From Amanita rubescens (taxonomy: Eukaryota; Basidiomycota; Agaricomycetes; Agaricales; Amanitaceae), in the NCBI GenBank assembly GCA_015039365.1, contig WION01000118.1:1-64000 (forward strand): DNA of 64,000 nt. The letters run 5' to 3'. Under the pieces are notes generated by a model. It worked only from the letters and a program-made list of their open reading frames with translations, was not told the DNA's origin and did not search any database. This document shows, piece after piece, positions 1 to 10,207 of the stretch (positions within the stretch are counted from its first letter, which is position 1; the number at the start of each line of letters is the position of its first letter). Made by a program: the position numbers and the translations under genes.

Positions 1-609
1 CATCATGGAGTCCAACGCAGCAGCGCAGCGCATGTGACTGAGTAAGGAACCGACTTACTGTGAAGGTAGGAGTGTGTGGGGACTTTATAGGAGCTAGAGG
101 CTCAACTATAAGATGTAGATGAGAGTAAGAAGTTAGGAGGTACGACGAATTGTCCTCCTTATATATTGTCTGAGATACAAATAAGTGTAAACTATGCTAT
201 CTACGGACCTTATCCTATTGGATGATAAGGTGTGTATTGTATTACACAGCTATCGTCATATAGACTCATCATATGACAATATGTGAGTCATAACGTATCA
301 TATGATCTATTCCTAGTCATAATGATTGACAGAAATTATAGAGTTCTGTCATATCTGACATATTGCTGTATGACAGATATTATAGAGTTCATTCTTGACA
401 GATTGCTGTAGAATGACGATATATGATTCATAAGGAATCATATCTAGTAACTATGACGCAAGCGTATTTATATCTACTTAATCTATACTAATGGAGATAG
501 ATAAGATCATACTATCTTATCTTCAGATAAGATAAGATAATCTGATAAGATAAGAAAATATCTACGATATATTAATCATTATAATATATGGTTTTATATA
601 TTTTCATCA
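1..609 (-). repeat. 3' LTR of the copia element, truncated by the window edge
   Basis: This segment is repeated at 9407-10020 in the same orientation. I count two substitutions (near 324 and 406) and about five one- or two-base indels across roughly 610 bases. It ends at the CA of position 609, next to the polypurine tract. The AT-rich part (about 440-600) is rich in GATAAGATAAG-like words and TATATA stretches, and is likely to hold the promoter and polyadenylation signals. Confidence 0.93.
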
Positions 610-620
610 CACCCCTTCGC
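610..620 (-). other. Polypurine tract of the copia element
   Basis: On the minus strand this reads GCGAAGGGGTG immediately before the LTR start TGATGAAAAT. A purine run directly upstream of the 3' LTR is the expected plus-strand primer of an LTR retrotransposon. It sits 116 bases beyond the gag-pol stop codon and supports the minus orientation. Confidence 0.85.
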
Positions 621-735
621 TAAGTACATAAGTACTTATCCTAATGCTGCTTCTTTAATTCTTTTTCATAATATTGCTATAAGTTCTTTAAAATAGCTGG
701 TAGTATCAACATCACGAATGCGTCTAAGCATTCTG

Positions 736-3700
736 TCATGGTGAATCATCTGCCTTTGGATTGACGGAATTCTTCAAGCATTTCTTATCAACTTGTGACA
801 TATTATTTTGATGTCTTTTTAAGAATATTTGAGAATCATCAAAAATAATTCCCATTCTTTGTCTGAACTGAACTACTTTATCATAACATAAATTCTTTGT
901 CATGATATCAGCTACTTGTTCATTAGTTGGAATGTATGTAAGTCGAACTTTGTTATCTTCAACACATTCTCTAATGTAATGATAGCGTATATCTATATGT
1001 TTACTTCTATGTTCTTGAGCCGGATTGGATGCAAGAAACATAGCTCCTTGATTGTCACAACAAAGATCAATTGTTTTGATATCAAATGAAAACTCTTTCA
1101 TTAATGATTCAATCCAAGCAATCTGACGTGAACAATCAGACATACACATATATTCAGCTTCAGTAGAGGAAAGTGCGACCGTCTTTTGTTTTCGTGAAAC
1201 CCATGATATGGCTCCTCCAGCTAATAGCATGACATATCCAGTAACAGATTTTCTTGTTGTTTTATCTGCTGCCCAGTCTGCATCAGCAAAGGCGAGAAAT
1301 CCTAATTTTGAAATTCCATTAAAAACTATTTTAGCTTTGTCAGTTGTATTGACATGGCGTATAATGTAAAGGGCCATGTGAATATGAATTTCACTAGGGT
1401 TTGCACAAAATTGAGACATTAATATTACTTGATAAGTAATATCTGGTCTAGTTCCTAATGCAAGATATAACAATGATCCTATTATTTGTTGAAATAATGA
1501 TATTGTTTCAGGCGAAGCTTGTTTATCATTAGGTACTGGTACATAACCAGCAGGGAGTGCTGTACGAGTTGGTTTAGCGTTTTCTTGACCAAAACGCTTA
1601 ACGATTTTCTTGGCATAATCTTCTTGGTCAATAATAAGGGTTCTTCCTTCCTTATTGTAATTGACTCTCATACCAAGATATTCTTTTACTTTACCAAGAT
1701 CTGAACATTCCCAAAGTTTCATAAAAGCATCTTTAGCCTTTTTAACTTCTGAGAAATTAGATCCCATGAAAAGTATATCATCTACATATAGTACTATAAC
1801 TATAATAGATTTATTATCTTTTCTGATGTAAATACCAGAATCAGATAAACAGCGATCAAATCCTAAACTTTTGAAGGATTTGTCTGCTTGTTTATTCCAA
1901 GCCCATGAGGCTTGTTTAAGGCCATAAATAGCCTTTTTAAGTCTATATACCTTCTTTTCTTGATTTTTGATTACATAGCCTTCAGGTTGTGTCATGTATA
2001 CATCCGCTTCAAGATCTCCGTAAAGAAAGGCAGTCTTGACATCGAGTGCTTCTATATCCCATTTTTCTAGCACTGCAATGGCGAACAGAAGGCGAATGGT
2101 CTCATATCGAGCCACTGGTGAAAATGTTTCATTGTAATCAATCCCAGGTCTTTGCGAAAATCCTTTGGCTACTAAGCGAGCCTTTTTTCTGCCGTCGGAT
2201 TTTAGTACGAACACCCATCGACATCTGATGGCTGTTCTACCAGGAGGGAGATCTGTTAATTCCCATATATTCCTAGCATTTAATGATTTGATCTCTTCAT
2301 CCATAGAAACTTTCCATTTCTCATAGTTTGAAGGATTATTGATGCGCATTTTACTAATGTCTCTATAGTCATATGGAACAGTGTCATCATCTTTTGCATA
2401 TATTGCCTGGGCAAATAAATGATGGACAAGATCTGTACCATTTTCTTTAACTATTTTCTGTGTCCAAGTATTCATTGCCTTTTGGTGATATTCTTTTAAG
2501 ATGCGTATACTTGTAGCAGTATGTGTGATTTGAAATCTTAGAATATCTTCGACTTCTTTATCAGAAGATGAAGATTTTTGTTCTTCTAAGTCTTTTAATA
2601 AATCATACATAACATCTTTTTTATCTGAGATTTCTTTCTCTATCTCAAGAATAGGTTTATCACCATAAATGTTATCAGGTTGAATAACTGGAACTTTGAG
2701 ACGATCAGATCGACGAGGTGGAATATCAGGATTTCTGACAGTTTTTGTTCGACGAGTTTTTGGTCTAGGAGGTGGAGAAGGAGTTTTGTTCCTTCTTGGT
2801 CCTATGTAAGCATCTTCAAGATCCAAGTGAGGTTTGTCAATAGGTTGATCTGATTCAACACCCCTTGATTTGGTATCCTCATCTTTTTCTGATTTAACTG
2901 ATTTAAAGGATTCTTTATCAGAACCATCATGATCAGAAGGATCATCATTATCGCTATTGTAAGGTCCAGAAGACTTATTTTCTGGAAATGTCTTCCTTTT
3001 ATCAATCTCATCTAAATTGATAAATGGGTTAAGATCTTCTTCTTCCTGAATAGGACTGAGTTTATCAAGATTCTTGGTTGCTATATTTTTAGTTTTGTTC
3101 TCTCTAGGGAATTTGGATTCATTGAATTGTGCTTGGGTGGATATGACGAGTTTGTTATCATGTGTCATGAAGCGGTATGCTTTTGCATTCGGTTCATATC
3201 CAATAAATGTCATCTCTTCTGATTTAGGAGACAACTTATTTTTGCGCAATTCTTTTGGGATAAAGACCCAAGCAGTGCATCCAAATACTTTGAAGTATGA
3301 AACGTCAGGTTTATCCATTGTTAGATTTTGTACTGGTGTAGACCAGTCTGTACGTCTAAGTGGAGTTCGATTGTAAATGTGTACGGAGGTTTCAATCGCA
3401 AAATTCCACCAAGACTGTGGACATGAAGCATGTAGACGCATTGCTTCACTTTTTTCTCTAAGTGTTCTATTAATCCTTTCTGCACGACCATTTTGTTGAT
3501 GTATGTGTGGTGTGCTTAGTTGATGTGTAATACCATTGGTTTTTAAGTATTCTTCAAACATCTTTGATGTAAACTCCCCCCCTCGATCGGAACGGAGTGA
3601 AACGATTGAAGTAGAATACATATTTTGAATATAGGTATACCAATGTTTAAAAGAGGTAAAAGCATCTGACTTCTTTTGAAGTAAAAGTGTCCATACATGA

Positions 3701-6348
3701 GATGTATAATCGTCTAACAAGACCATTATATATTTATGTTTATTATATGATGGAACAGGCATTTCCATCAAATCGGTATGAACTAGTTCAAATGGTTTTG
3801 AAGCTCTTTTATCTGTATCAGGAAAGCTTTGTGAAACAGCTTTGCCTTTAACACATCCTTTACAAGGATCATTAGTGCTGGGTAAGGGTAACCTGGGTGG
3901 GAAACCCTTAAGAGATTTATTGCCCATTTTAATTATTTGTTTGGAAGGATGTCCTAGACGTTGATGCCAAATTTCCCAATTGATCACATTATGCGTCGGG
4001 ACTAGTAAGCTCCAAGCTTTTGGCTTATAAATATCGCCATTAATCCACATTAATGTGTCATCGCCTAAGGCGGGTGTTCCTTCGATGTAAGGAACATCAG
4101 GAGAACGTTTGAGACTAAAAATAATTTTCTTGTTATCTTGTCTTGCAATTAATCCTTGTTTGCACAAGGTTCCATTGCTTATTAATCTAAGTATTGCGCT
4201 TGGCATGTAGAGAACAGGATGTAATCGAATTTGGTTCACTGTGCCATTTGATAGTTGATGTGAAAGTATTACAGTACCTTCACCTAGTATTTGTGATTGT
4301 GAATCAGCGGTTATTGCCATACGTGGAGTATCATACTCTGTATAGTCTACAAAATCACTTTTATTGAAAGTAAAGTGATCTGATGCACCGGAATCACACA
4401 TCCAAATACAATCATTTCTGAATGCGCTAAAGCATTTGTAACAGTTGCATGATGATGTTTTCTTACAAAGGGTAAGCTCAGGATCGAACATTTTGCCCAA
4501 GTTTATACTTGGAAATGCAGAATAACCATTATTTATAGAATTTTCATCTATATAAGATAAAGGACTAACAGATCCTGGGGATCTATCGTCTACAATTGGA
4601 AATTCTATATAATTTAAACTATTACGATAAGGAAATTCTTCAGAACTTGGTGAAAATTCTATTAAATCGGCTTCAGAACTTTGTGTAAGTTCTGTTGAGT
4701 CGACCAAGGTATTTTCTTCATCAGAAAATCCTTGAGAATCATTATTTTCGAAATTAATTTGAATTTCGTCAGAAGAATTACTATTACCTTCATCGTTTGT
4801 GAGGTGTACTACCTCATCGTTAAGGAGTGCATTGATCATGTCAATTACCCCTATAATGGTATTTTTGTTAGTTCGATCATATAAAGCCTGTTGTTTACAA
4901 TATTTGGCATGAGCCTCTAATTGTTTCACATACCCTTCGTAATCATATTGGAAATCTTGGTCATTTCCTAATGATATTTGATCATCATCATCTTCGACTG
5001 TTGCGCGTGCCTTTCCTTTGTCCTTAGGAAGGTTGACTATTGGAAGTGTATTAACATCCAAGTCAGCATTAATATCTGACACTTGTTCGTTGTCAGATTG
5101 AGGTGGAGTAGGCCAAACCACTTTCACCCTTGTACCTTTGTAAGTCCATTTAGGTTTGGACTCACTTTCAGTATCAGCGTAATTAGGATCACCTAATTCT
5201 TGATTCCAAGAATTTTCGTATTCGTTAGGAAGATTATCATTATCCTGAATAGGATAATAAGTCCTAACATTTGGTGGTTCTATACGAGATTTCAAAGGTA
5301 AAGCTATGGCAGGTGATGCCATTGAAGAGCCAGTGGCAGCTTGTGCCATTGCAGCTCTCTTAGTCATTTTTTGCTTTAACTTTGTTTCTTTATTACGCTC
5401 ATTGTTAGGCCCTTTCTTTTGATTAGGCATTTGGCCATGCCATTGTGCATGAGCGTGAGGTACAGGTGGTTGAGTTTGACGATTTTTTGGTCGGAAATTT
5501 GGTTTAAAACCTCCACGACCTCGTCCGCGACCTCTATTGCCGGTATATGGCCTATAGGATCCTGAAGAAGATCCTCCTTGATTAGAACTATTACCATAGT
5601 TTTGTCCTTGCCATTTAGGGCGAGGATGACCTTGGTTTAAATTAGTTCTAGCCATATTAGCTGTAATAGTTTTGTTGCCGCTGAAAGATTTCTTTCTGCG
5701 CCATTCTTCTACTATTCTAGGTATTATTTTAGCCATTGAAATATCTTTTGGTTCAATGCTTGCTAATAATACCGATGACATGTTATCCCAATGCTTTCCT
5801 AGAGCATTTAAGAGTAACATACATTGCATGTCATCTGGGATAGTTATTTTATGTGTAGAAAGTTTACTGAGTGCATCCTGGAATTTTTGGATTGCAATCG
5901 TAGGATCATGTCGATCATCAAATTTCCATTGAAGGACTTCTTTGAATTCAACATATATGCCAGCTAATCCTGGTGTGCCAAACTGTTTTTTAAGTTTAGC
6001 CCAAAAAGATTTAGCTGTGTCATCTTTTTCCTGAAGATGACGAAAAGTGGGACTGAGCTTAAGGGTTATTATTCCTAAAGCTTCTTTGTCATCTTTAAGA
6101 TCCTGTTCGTAATCTTTCTTTTTATCTTTAATAATATCCCTGGTGACTGCTGTTGTGGCAGTATTGGAGAGAGCAGTGCTCTCCGATTCTGTGAGGGCTG
6201 GTGCCATATTGAAGGTAGTCGATATGACTCCGTCAATTCCTCGAGTCTGTAAATATGCGATGATATTTGTCTCGAAAGTGTGCCAGTTTGTTCCATTGAA
6301 TACTGGAACTGAGTCTGCAATGCTACGAGTTGAAGTAGAAGCTGACAT
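736..6348 (-). CDS. Copia Gag-Pol polyprotein, 1870 residues, intact
   Basis: This encodes the structural and enzymatic polyprotein of the element. The N-terminal ~230 residues resemble copia Gag (NGTNWHTFETNIIAYL near residue 20, then a UBN2-like region). A Gly/Arg-rich stretch near residue 274 (RGRGRGRGG) may bind RNA in place of a zinc knuckle, which I could not find. Next come an aspartic protease (CDSGAS, ~651), the integrase zinc-binding HHCC region (WHQRLGHP ~795, CKGC ~831), the integrase core with D ~859, D ~919 and E ~956 (NGRAERINR), reverse transcriptase with YVDD ~1521, and RNase H with STEAEY ~1731. There is no internal stop or frameshift, and Gag and Pol are in one frame, as in many copia elements. 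The ATG at 6348 is the first in frame. The element is probably autonomous. Confidence 0.95.
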   Translation of the reverse strand: MSASTSTRSIADSVPVFNGTNWHTFETNIIAYLQTRGIDGVISTTFNMAPALTESESTALSNTATTAVTRDIIKDKKKDYEQDLKDDKEALGIITLKLSPTFRHLQEKDDTAKSFWAKLKKQFGTPGLAGIYVEFKEVLQWKFDDRHDPTIAIQKFQDALSKLSTHKITIPDDMQCMLLLNALGKHWDNMSSVLLASIEPKDISMAKIIPRIVEEWRRKKSFSGNKTITANMARTNLNQGHPRPKWQGQNYGNSSNQGGSSSGSYRPYTGNRGRGRGRGGFKPNFRPKNRQTQPPVPHAHAQWHGQMPNQKKGPNNERNKETKLKQKMTKRAAMAQAATGSSMASPAIALPLKSRIEPPNVRTYYPIQDNDNLPNEYENSWNQELGDPNYADTESESKPKWTYKGTRVKVVWPTPPQSDNEQVSDINADLDVNTLPIVNLPKDKGKARATVEDDDDQISLGNDQDFQYDYEGYVKQLEAHAKYCKQQALYDRTNKNTIIGVIDMINALLNDEVVHLTNDEGNSNSSDEIQINFENNDSQGFSDEENTLVDSTELTQSSEADLIEFSPSSEEFPYRNSLNYIEFPIVDDRSPGSVSPLSYIDENSINNGYSAFPSINLGKMFDPELTLCKKTSSCNCYKCFSAFRNDCIWMCDSGASDHFTFNKSDFVDYTEYDTPRMAITADSQSQILGEGTVILSHQLSNGTVNQIRLHPVLYMPSAILRLISNGTLCKQGLIARQDNKKIIFSLKRSPDVPYIEGTPALGDDTLMWINGDIYKPKAWSLLVPTHNVINWEIWHQRLGHPSKQIIKMGNKSLKGFPPRLPLPSTNDPCKGCVKGKAVSQSFPDTDKRASKPFELVHTDLMEMPVPSYNKHKYIMVLLDDYTSHVWTLLLQKKSDAFTSFKHWYTYIQNMYSTSIVSLRSDRGGEFTSKMFEEYLKTNGITHQLSTPHIHQQNGRAERINRTLREKSEAMRLHASCPQSWWNFAIETSVHIYNRTPLRRTDWSTPVQNLTMDKPDVSYFKVFGCTAWVFIPKELRKNKLSPKSEEMTFIGYEPNAKAYRFMTHDNKLVISTQAQFNESKFPRENKTKNIATKNLDKLSPIQEEEDLNPFINLDEIDKRKTFPENKSSGPYNSDNDDPSDHDGSDKESFKSVKSEKDEDTKSRGVESDQPIDKPHLDLEDAYIGPRRNKTPSPPPRPKTRRTKTVRNPDIPPRRSDRLKVPVIQPDNIYGDKPILEIEKEISDKKDVMYDLLKDLEEQKSSSSDKEVEDILRFQITHTATSIRILKEYHQKAMNTWTQKIVKENGTDLVHHLFAQAIYAKDDDTVPYDYRDISKMRINNPSNYEKWKVSMDEEIKSLNARNIWELTDLPPGRTAIRCRWVFVLKSDGRKKARLVAKGFSQRPGIDYNETFSPVARYETIRLLFAIAVLEKWDIEALDVKTAFLYGDLEADVYMTQPEGYVIKNQEKKVYRLKKAIYGLKQASWAWNKQADKSFKSLGFDRCLSDSGIYIRKDNKSIIVIVLYVDDILFMGSNFSEVKKAKDAFMKLWECSDLGKVKEYLGMRVNYNKEGRTLIIDQEDYAKKIVKRFGQENAKPTRTALPAGYVPVPNDKQASPETISLFQQIIGSLLYLALGTRPDITYQVILMSQFCANPSEIHIHMALYIIRHVNTTDKAKIVFNGISKLGFLAFADADWAADKTTRKSVTGYVMLLAGGAISWVSRKQKTVALSSTEAEYMCMSDCSRQIAWIESLMKEFSFDIKTIDLCCDNQGAMFLASNPAQEHRSKHIDIRYHYIRECVEDNKVRLTYIPTNEQVADIMTKNLCYDKVVQFRQRMGIIFDDSQIFLKRHQNNMSQVDKKCLKNSVNPKADDSP

Positions 6349-6594
6349 TGTATTGTTAAGATTTCTTCGGTTGTTAATGAAATCTATAAAAATAGAAATA
6401 TTTAGTATTTATACTTTATATTTAGCGTTATGTTGATGACAAGTTCTTTGAAATTTCTTATCAATTTTCATGTCCATGTCCAAGTTTCCAAAAGATAAGG
6501 CTTAGTTTATTAGATACTTTTACAGTTTCTCTACTATTTAGTATCTATAAACTATTCGGCCTTGAGTCAAAAGATATAAATATCCTTTATTTCA

Positions 6595-7911
6595 TCAAAG
6601 TTCATTTATTAAACTTTGTACAAAAATAAAGGCCCGACGAATCTTCCTCACTTGTTCTTCCCTTACCTTTTCAGGATTGGGAATGCAAGTGTGAATATTC
6701 TTTTTCCCTTCTCTGGGAGTCGGTCGTATTTGATTCCACCGATCTGGATTTGATCTGGTGGGTTCCTTTCGACGCTCGGCTGTACGAGACTTTAGTGGTT
6801 TATAAGTCTCTCTATAAGGTTTATTTACCTTAGTAGATGCCTCTTTTGCATGTACCGGATTTTGCTTTGGAACAAAGCGTTTGTTCTTGTTCCCCTTAAA
6901 CTGTGAGTACTGGTTCCCTTCAGCATAATGCCTTTGGGGCCTTTCTGCGACCGGTAATCCGCAGGAGGCTCTCCAAAGCTTGTAGGAATCCGAATCATTT
7001 GGGTTCGGATTGTAGACGAATCTTTCCCATAAATGGGTGTTCCATCCTCTACGCATTTGCTCAGTAATTGGTTTCCTAACTCTGAAGATAATAATTGGGG
7101 TGAACATTCCCAATCTGATAGTATCTTCGGAACTAAGGTTCCAATCACTGCATGTGGTTCCGCCCAATTTAATTCCATGGGAACAGTTCTGAACTTTGCT
7201 CCAAGTTGGAGTATGATGAACCTTGGGGAATTCTCGACGAGATCCTCCCTCTTTAAGGATCTGTGCAAAATTAGGCACAGTCACTTTCTGAACACTAGGT
7301 ACAAACCTAGGTGCCGTCGTCCCAATAGGTGATTGAGACGACGAGGACGATTCAGAAACAACAGGGTCATCATTCTTTCCTAATGGAGAAGGAGAAGGTG
7401 TAAACCTTCTCTTATTTTCCATATTCCTGAATTCATCAAGAATATGGTTATTCAGAGTTTTAGGACCGGAACGTCCTACCCAAGATGGAAACATACTATT
7501 ATAATGCTCAATTTCATTATATAGTATTGGGTCAGAAGTTTTCAGGTTTTTAACCTGAGGAAGGGGAGCAGTGGGACACAGAATCTTCGGTTTTTTATCC
7601 GAAGGGGAATCAGCAAAAGTAACTTTTTTCTTTCCTTTGGTAACGACGGTGAAACCGTCATCACCTTGACCTAAGACTTTCTCCATCAAATGGACGAATT
7701 GATCATTAGGCATGTCAACCAGTTGGTCTTCAGGGAAGACCTGGAAAGTATTTCCACTGGCAAAATCGTGGAAAGAATATTTAGTAGGCTCAGCGGCCTG
7801 CACAGAGGAAAACGAAATATTTTTTCCAAGCTCAGGAGCTTGGATGGCAACAGCCGAAAAAGATTTGGCCTTGGAGCCAGACGCAACTTTGGAGTTTGCG
7901 GAGGGGGACAT
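6595..7911 (-). CDS. Extra ORF upstream of gag in the copia element
   Basis: This is a 438-residue ORF lying between the leader and gag-pol, on the same strand, 246 bases upstream of the gag-pol start. I chose the ATG at 7911 (MSPSANSKVASGSK) because the longer frame (from 7965) begins with a hydrophobic, leader-like stretch that does not look like the rest. The protein is basic and low in complexity. A serine-rich stretch (SESSSSSQSP) sits about mid-protein, and the C-terminal third is rich in Lys, Arg, Pro and Asn. I recognise no domain. Ordinary copia elements have one ORF, so this may be an additional nucleic-acid-binding protein or a captured host sequence. Its length without stops and its fixed position in the element argue that it is translated. 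Confidence 0.75.
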   Translation of the reverse strand: MSPSANSKVASGSKAKSFSAVAIQAPELGKNISFSSVQAAEPTKYSFHDFASGNTFQVFPEDQLVDMPNDQFVHLMEKVLGQGDDGFTVVTKGKKKVTFADSPSDKKPKILCPTAPLPQVKNLKTSDPILYNEIEHYNSMFPSWVGRSGPKTLNNHILDEFRNMENKRRFTPSPSPLGKNDDPVVSESSSSSQSPIGTTAPRFVPSVQKVTVPNFAQILKEGGSRREFPKVHHTPTWSKVQNCSHGIKLGGTTCSDWNLSSEDTIRLGMFTPIIIFRVRKPITEQMRRGWNTHLWERFVYNPNPNDSDSYKLWRASCGLPVAERPQRHYAEGNQYSQFKGNKNKRFVPKQNPVHAKEASTKVNKPYRETYKPLKSRTAERRKEPTRSNPDRWNQIRPTPREGKKNIHTCIPNPEKVREEQVRKIRRAFIFVQSLINEL

Positions 7912-7965
7912 GGTAAAAATTTGATAAAAAACTTCTAAAGAAAAATATGTCAGCAACAAGAACAA

Positions 7966-9406
7966 AACGGCTTTTTTAAGGCAGTTGTTCTCTAATTAAG
8001 GAAAAGGACTCAATCAAGTATGGACTTGACCAGGCCAACGCTGGGCTTATAGCCAATCAGCTATCTTGACACACATGAGTCTTGATTCGATTACTTGATG
8101 ATGATGTTTGGGGTTGATAATTCATACAGAGTTAGAATGCGCGGCATTACGTATTTTTGCCCAAAAGAGAATATAGGTGGATCATGTTATGATGTAGAAA
8201 TCATGTCAACATGTCCCTAGAGAATGATTGGTAGGACCCAAATCAATCTGCCTATTATATTATCTGTCTAGCGCAACCTGGATTCGGTTTAGACCATATA
8301 GCTTTGTACTAGCAAGAGAGATCTACAAGGTTTTTAACCCTTCAGTTCAATTGCCAGAGCTATACTGAACGCCCTCCGGAGTCATCCGTACGGAAGAGCC
8401 CAGATAATATAAGTTTTTCATATTCTCCAACAGTACTAGGACTATTTGATATTCTGCTAGGTCCCCATGCCTTCTTAAATACATCGGCATTAGGACTGAT
8501 ATCAAAAGGAAGTCCATCAACATACTGGCCACTAGTCGTTATATCATTTAATCGAATGGCCAACTCGTGACTCTCATTCGTAATGAATCTAACATCCTAG
8601 CAGTTGGGATATTAGCGTAACTTTCTAACATAATCTCTATGATGAATCATCCCTCTCTAACAACCTATTGGGTCTCAATCCCCAACTAGGTATCTAGGTA
8701 TGCGGACGTATTTTAACGATAGTTATACTAATAACCGCTGGGTTACAGCTGAGTTATTCTGGCTATAGAAACTCCTTAAGGGGTAGTTTCTGTTCGGCAG
8801 AGTGTACTATCCACAATGGGATATCATCTCACCGCTATACTAGAATCTATTTAACTATTTATGTATATAAGGGATCGAAAATCCCTATGATGATATATAC
8901 TGGTTTCAAATACGTCCAATTACATCACATAGTCCAGATAAACTATGTGGGACGCCGAAGTTGCTATGTTCAACTTCGGAAAACAACCCATGGGATCATT
9001 CCCCCATGGTAGTACCCTATTTTATCTCCGGATTATAGGGAATCTAACCGGTGTCCTATCAGGAGGACAAGTCCAAGTATTGTAACCGCTCTTCAGCGTC
9101 TGCCTTGGACAGGCATACCCTTATCTCTGGGTGTAGAGAGGTCCCCATTGGCCCTTGGGTCCGGGCATCATCATTGTTCTCTTAACCCATCGACGCAGAG
9201 TCGAAACGGGGGTTAGCCAAGCACCAATATTAGATATACAAGATACAGGATAGGTAACATGTGCGCTACCCGAACTAATACCTTTGTTACCTTAAACCGT
9301 TGTAACGACAACGGCGGTCTTGAGCGTTCATGTGTGAAGACAACATGACCGACCAGCCAAAGGCTGTTGGTCCGGGGCCCATAACCTGACGAAGTTGGGT
9401 TCTCCT
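7966..9406 (-). other. Long untranslated leader of the copia element
   Basis: About 1.4 kb lies between the 5' LTR repeat and the extra ORF. It should contain the primer binding site and packaging signal, plus any LTR sequence beyond the part shared with the left copy. It has no long ORF. The best short minus-strand frame (about 8590-8360) has no ATG. Leaders this long are unusual in copia elements. Confidence 0.6.
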
Positions 9407-10020
9407 CATCATGGAGTCCAACGCAGCAGCGCAGCGCATGTGACTGAGTAAGGAACCGACTTACTGTGAAGGTAGGAGTGTGTGGGGACTTTATAGGAGC
9501 TAGAGGCTCAACTATAAGATGTAGGGATGAGAGTAAGAAGTTAGGAGGATACGACGAATTGTCCCTCCTTATATATTGTCTGAGATACAAATAAGTGTAA
9601 ACTATGCTATCTACGGACCTTATCCTATTGGATGATAAGGTGTGTATTGTATTACACAGCTATCGTCATATAGACTCATCATATGACAATATGTGAGTCA
9701 TAACGTATCATATGATCTATTCCTAGTCATAATGATTGACAGAATTTATAGAGTTCTGTCATATCTGACATATTGCTGTATGACAGATATTATAGAGTTC
9801 ATTCTTGACAGATTGTTGTAGAATGACGATATATGATTCATAAGGAATCATATCTAGTAACTATGACGCAAGCGTATTTATATCTACTTAATCTATACGT
9901 TAATGGAGATAGATAAGATCATACTATCTTATCTTCAGATAAGATAAGATAATCTGATAAGATAAGAAAATATCTACGATATATTAACATTATAATATAT
10001 GGTTTTATATATTTTCATCA
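9407..10020 (-). repeat. 5' LTR of the copia element (region shared with the left copy)
   Basis: This is the direct repeat of bases 1-609. The right edge is fixed at 10020 by the terminal CA and by loss of similarity after the next base. The left edge is unknown because the matching part of the left copy lies outside the window. The true LTR may start tens to hundreds of bases further left; a TG at about 9365 is one possible boundary. Confidence 0.9.
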
Positions 10021-10023
10021 CTT

Positions 10024-10190
10024 ACACATAGCCCAAGACTGTAAATAAATATATTATAAGTATAGTAGGCTAAGACTACCAGCTATATACTATTCACGTA
10101 GCCAAAAACATAGGCTAAGTCTAATAGAATACGGGGCTAATCTTAGATCATTGTTCCGTAAATTTACGGGTAGTCTTGAGACTACCAACT
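10024..10190. repeat. Possible MITE-like relic beside the retrotransposon
   Basis: This AT-rich segment begins with TAGCCCAAGACTGTAAAT-like sequence. It ends with an inverted, imperfect match that contains GTAAATTTACGGGTAGTCTTG. Inside are further short TAGGCTAAGACTACC-type words and a perfect palindrome GGTAGTCTTGAGACTACC near the right end. It separates the retrotransposon from truncated gene A. The inverted ends are imperfect and no target duplication was found, so this is a weak call. Confidence 0.35.
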
Positions 10191-10207
10191 GATATCACCG
10201 CACAAGA

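Larger units (their letters stand above)
1..10020 (-). mobile_element. Ty1/copia LTR retrotransposon, left end outside window
   Basis: The element lies on the minus strand. Reading along that strand, its parts are the 5' LTR (ending at plus position 10020), a leader of about 1.4 kb, an extra ORF (7911-6595), the gag-pol ORF (6348-736), a polypurine tract and the 3' LTR (609 down to base 1). The domain order in pol is protease, integrase, reverse transcriptase, RNase H, which defines the copia superfamily. Both LTRs end in CA on the plus strand, so the element begins TGATGAAAAT on its own strand. The window starts inside the left LTR, so the target-site duplication cannot be checked; the five bases right of the element are CTTAC. 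The uninterrupted pol ORF and near-identical LTRs suggest recent insertion. I could not identify the primer binding site. Confidence 0.95.

Noticed and set aside
8347..8563. Short overlapping minus-strand ORFs in the retrotransposon leader
   Set aside because: They have no ATG in the better frame, are short, and show no recognisable domain.
9160..9230. Possible tRNA-like or primer-binding sequence (TCGAAACGGGGGTTAGCCA)
   Set aside because: It recalls a tRNA 3' end, but it is not adjacent to a TG-starting LTR boundary and no cloverleaf is visible.
9213..9590. 125-codon ORF over the 5' LTR
   Set aside because: It overlaps the LTR repeat and has no motif. The LTR copy at 1-609 carries indels that would break the frame.
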